This document shows positions 5,799 through 7,704 of a stretch of 7,704 nt of DNA, piece after piece. The notes beneath the pieces were generated by a model. The model saw nothing but the letters and a program-made list of their open reading frames with translations, was not told the DNA's origin and did not search any database. Position numbers and translations under genes: made by a program. Source of the DNA: JAGMCJ01 sp046761005 (lineage in GTDB: Archaea > Thermoplasmatota > Thermoplasmata > RBG-16-68-12 > JAGMCJ01); NCBI GenBank assembly GCA_046761005.1, contig JBHIFI010000072.1, forward strand, positions 1-7,704. The letters run 5' to 3'. Position 1 is the stretch's first letter. The number at the start of each line of letters is the position of its first letter.

Positions 5799-6447
5799 CA
5801 GCAGCGGTCTTCCGGATACTTGATGTGACTATCTTTGTAGATATTATCATAGCTCCCAACAGGAAACCGCCAATCCAACCCGCCAGTGATCCGGTAAGAA
5901 ATCTCACAGGATTCGTGCTCTCATAATCTGTCAAAAGTTGAAGAAATCCGTCCAGAGCAATCGGGATGAGGCAAAGAAAAACAACGAGCACGAGAAACTT
6001 CAACTCACCCACTCTGCTTTTCACGAATTCCCTGGCTTTCCCAGGAAGCAGATTGACCAGCATTTTCGAGGTACTTGAGGAGGGCCTTACAAGCATCGCC
6101 ATGAAGAGTCCCACCGTCAGGAAGAGAAAGATCGCGGTATCGCGTGCGCAAACCGGCATCTGGTTACTGCCAACGTAAAAGCTTCTCTCCGAGATTTGGT
6201 GGCACATGAAGTCACCAATGTAGTAGATGATTCCCTGAAGAAGCGGAAGTTCTCCCCAGAGGTCTTCATAGTCGATATGATTCGCGAAACCTGAGAGATC
6301 GGAGACCTCGCCAGGCGGAAGAGTCGCGGGCGCAAGGAATATCGATATTGTCCAGACGAATGAAAGAATGAATATCGCGAATACGACTTTGCTGTAGAGT
6401 AGCTTTGAGATGAAAGAATGTCGCACCATTTCTCTTCCGGGAAACAT
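5788..6447 (-). CDS. DUF2085-type integral membrane protein
   Basis: A protein of 219 residues with membrane segments at about 19-40, 104-121, 150-172 and 185-203. Hallmarks of the DUF2085 family as I know it are CHQxxxRSF at 82-90 (MCHQISERSF), MPVCARD at 97-103 just before the second segment, and PIALDGFLQL at 162-171. The conserved Cys82/His83 and Cys100 suggest metal or redox chemistry at the membrane face, but the family's function is not known to me. ATG 6447 is used; an ATG at 6429 (MVRHSF) is possible. No ribosome binding site is evident. A TATA-like element at 6487-6498 would give a leader of about 20 bases. The stop lies inside the end of the convergent LOG-type gene. Confidence 0.87.
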   Translation of the reverse strand: MFPGREMVRHSFISKLLYSKVVFAIFILSFVWTISIFLAPATLPPGEVSDLSGFANHIDYEDLWGELPLLQGIIYYIGDFMCHQISERSFYVGSNQMPVCARDTAIFLFLTVGLFMAMLVRPSSSTSKMLVNLLPGKAREFVKSRVGELKFLVLVVFLCLIPIALDGFLQLLTDYESTNPVRFLTGSLAGWIGGFLLGAMIISTKIVTSSIRKTAAAKG

Positions 6448-6486
6448 GATGAATCAGAGATTTCAATCTTCTGCGACACCACAGAA

Positions 6487-6498
6487 GCATTTTTATGC
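6487..6498. promoter_or_regulatory. Possible shared TATA element of two divergent genes
   Basis: GCATTTTTATGC has inverted arms GCAT/ATGC around a T-run. It sits about 45 bases from the DUF2085-type start (6447) and about 38 from the GTG at 6531, so it could serve as a TATA box in either direction. In the rightward direction the start would be near 6519, just before or at AGGTGGTG at 6518-6525. A 12-base palindrome AGATTTCAATCT at 6458-6469 lies at the presumed leftward start and could be an operator. Confidence 0.4.
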
Positions 6499-6530
6499 GA
6501 GTTTCAAATAGCAATCAGGTGGTGATTTTG

Positions 6531-6932
6531 GTGACACAAGAAGAAGAAGTTGGAGAAACGCAACCCCCTGCTTATGGTGAGCCTGAACAACAGCCATACC
6601 GGCCCTATCCGCGGCCGATGTATCCCCCTCCAAAGCAGCCTCTCGAAATAGGAAAAATGATAACAAAACCTCTCATAGCATTGGGCTTTCTTCTCGGCGT
6701 CATACTGGTTTGGTTGAGCTTCGTGATATTGACCTTTGCCAACGGTGATGAATCAGTGACGGACTTCGCTCATTTCCTGGCCTATTCGGGAGCCTCCATC
6801 GCGACTCTGGTTGCATTCGTAGGAGGCCTCGCTTCAACGAACCTCGATGGATACGAGAGGGCGGGACTTCTCGCGGCCGCTGGGCTCATGTTCCTGGCAC
6901 TGATTTTGATCGCTTTGCCATTTGCGTTGTAA
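6531..6932 (+). CDS. Small membrane protein with Pro/Tyr-rich N-terminal tail, function unknown
   Basis: A protein of 133 residues. GTG 6531 is chosen over the in-frame ATG at 6495 because AGGTGGTG (6518-6525) sits at ribosome-binding distance and the ATG falls within the presumed TATA region. Residues 3-9 are acidic. Residues 12-37 are a low-complexity tail rich in Pro, Tyr and Gln (QQPYRPYPRPMYPPPKQP), presumably disordered and cytosolic. Membrane segments follow at about 47-69, 80-102 and 110-132, the last ending at the C-terminus. Such tails often serve as protein-interaction surfaces; nothing here assigns a function. It is divergent from the DUF2085-type gene and converges on the PRPP synthetase gene with an 8-base gap. 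Confidence 0.75.
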   Translation: MTQEEEVGETQPPAYGEPEQQPYRPYPRPMYPPPKQPLEIGKMITKPLIALGFLLGVILVWLSFVILTFANGDESVTDFAHFLAYSGASIATLVAFVGGLASTNLDGYERAGLLAAAGLMFLALILIALPFAL

Positions 6933-6940
6933 TAGCGCTT

Positions 6941-7704
6941 CTACGTTTTGAGCGCCCTGGCGATCACACCCGCCACTGATACTTTAGAAGCAGGACTCAT
7001 TATGGTATCGGTGCAGAAGACTTCATCGCAGACTTTCAGCTTCTCCAAGGCGTCTCCAACGAATAGACCATGGGTACAGGCAGCTATCACTTCCTTCGCC
7101 CTGTCCTTTCTCAGCTGCTCCGTCGCCTTTACAATCGTTCCACCCGTCGAGATTATGTCATCCACAATTGCGAGGACCTTCCCCTCGGCATCGAGGGACT
7201 TTGGAATGATCTCCACGGTGTAAGAATCGATTCTCTTCTTCTCAAGATAATCTGCATGGCAGCTCAGGAGGTCTGCGACCCTCTTGGCACGATCCAGGGC
7301 CCCTTTGTCAGGCGCGAGAACCGTGTCGATATTGAAATTCTCCAGATAACCCGCGATAGCTGGCACAGCGGATAGCTCGTTCCACCTTATATCGAAATAT
7401 CTGGAGGCGCTCTTGCTGTGCACATCGATCGTGTATATCTCGCTAGCACCCATCTGAATGAGGTTCGCCAGTGCCCGGATGCTTACGGCCTCTCCCTTCT
7501 CGAATACCCTATCCTGTCTCGCATAGCCGAGATAGGGAACAACGACCCGAAGGCTACTCACACCGAAATCCGCGATGGCATCCTGCCAGAGGAATAGCTC
7601 TATGATCTTCTCGTCCGGATATGCGCTTTGAACGAGGATGATGTCCTCGTTGGTGATATCGTCCACTATGCGGACGTAGGCCTCACCATCAGGAAACCGC
7701 TTGA
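6941..7704 (-). CDS. prs: Ribose-phosphate pyrophosphokinase (PRPP synthetase), archaeal type; N-terminus outside the window
   Basis: Transfers pyrophosphate from ATP to ribose 5-phosphate to make PRPP, the precursor for purines, pyrimidines, histidine and tryptophan; cytosolic. The frame stays open to the right edge, beginning KRFPDGEAYVRI, which is the usual early RFPDGE motif. About 253 residues are therefore visible and roughly 30 are missing. The GTG at 7666 is internal, not a start. In visible numbering the motifs are YARQDR ending at 65 (ATP binding), DVHS at 93-96, LAPDKGA at 129-135, the flexible-loop KKR at 155-157, and the PRPP/ribose-phosphate loop VDDIISTGGT at 180-189. All catalytic motifs look intact. 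The visible length fits archaeal enzymes of about 280-290 residues. Promoter and start lie beyond the window. The stop is 8 bases from the convergent membrane-protein gene. Confidence 0.95.
   Translation of the reverse strand, partial: KRFPDGEAYVRIVDDITNEDIILVQSAYPDEKIIELFLWQDAIADFGVSSLRVVVPYLGYARQDRVFEKGEAVSIRALANLIQMGASEIYTIDVHSKSASRYFDIRWNELSAVPAIAGYLENFNIDTVLAPDKGALDRAKRVADLLSCHADYLEKKRIDSYTVEIIPKSLDAEGKVLAIVDDIISTGGTIVKATEQLRKDRAKEVIAACTHGLFVGDALEKLKVCDEVFCTDTIMSPASKVSVAGVIARALKT

Noticed and set aside
7666..7704. GTG at 7666 as the start of the PRPP synthetase
   Set aside because: The conserved RFPDGE...YVRI segment is encoded in frame upstream of it up to the window edge, so the gene is truncated by the window, not started there.

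Overview
The window looks like a chromosomal stretch from an archaeon, most likely a euryarchaeon; Thermoplasmatota is a guess I would hold loosely. The evidence is a class I (archaeal) CCA-adding enzyme, an archaeal-type PRPP synthetase, a tRNA gene without an encoded CCA whose intron carries box C/D guide motifs, TATA boxes placed about 27 bases upstream of apparently leaderless start codons, and a mix of ATG, GTG and TTG starts. I see no insertion sequence, integrase, CRISPR array or phage gene.

Layout. Positions 1-100 hold the end of an intron and the 3' exon of a tRNA, best read as tRNA-Trp. Two leftward genes follow: a small zinc-ribbon membrane protein (225-695, TTG start, own promoter and ribosome binding site) and upstream of it a 543-residue 1-pyrroline-5-carboxylate dehydrogenase of the ALDH4A1 type (814-2445). 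A roughly 380-base divergent gap (2446-2827) has a good TATA element, a compact hairpin followed by six Ts, and an enclosing 9-base inverted repeat. To its right are the rightward CCA-adding enzyme gene (2828-4165), a leftward membrane protein with a C-terminal Ig-like domain (4178-4864), a rightward two-gene operon of a 120-residue membrane protein and a LOG/SLOG-type Rossmann protein overlapping by four bases (4960-5798), a leftward DUF2085-type membrane protein (5788-6447), a rightward small membrane protein with a Pro/Tyr-rich tail (6531-6932), and a leftward PRPP synthetase gene that runs off the right edge (6941-7704).

How the genes relate. Most are single transcription units that alternate in direction. 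Three tail-to-tail pairs meet with gaps of 12 and 8 bases or an 11-base overlap, so no conventional terminator fits between them. Only the 4960-5798 pair is a clear operon. The identifiable functions are core metabolism and RNA maturation: proline degradation to glutamate, PRPP supply for nucleotides, tRNA 3'-end synthesis, and a tRNA whose CCA end that enzyme would have to supply. Five of the nine protein genes encode small multi-pass membrane proteins, four of which I cannot assign to any family.

The most informative non-coding signal is in the first 34 bases. A box C, a 12-base guide, a D'-like box and a C' box lie in canonical order, and the guide base five positions upstream of D' pairs with C34 of a tRNA-Trp anticodon loop. 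This matches the self-encoded 2'-O-methylation guide known from archaeal tRNA-Trp introns. I found no strong candidate for a wholly new system.
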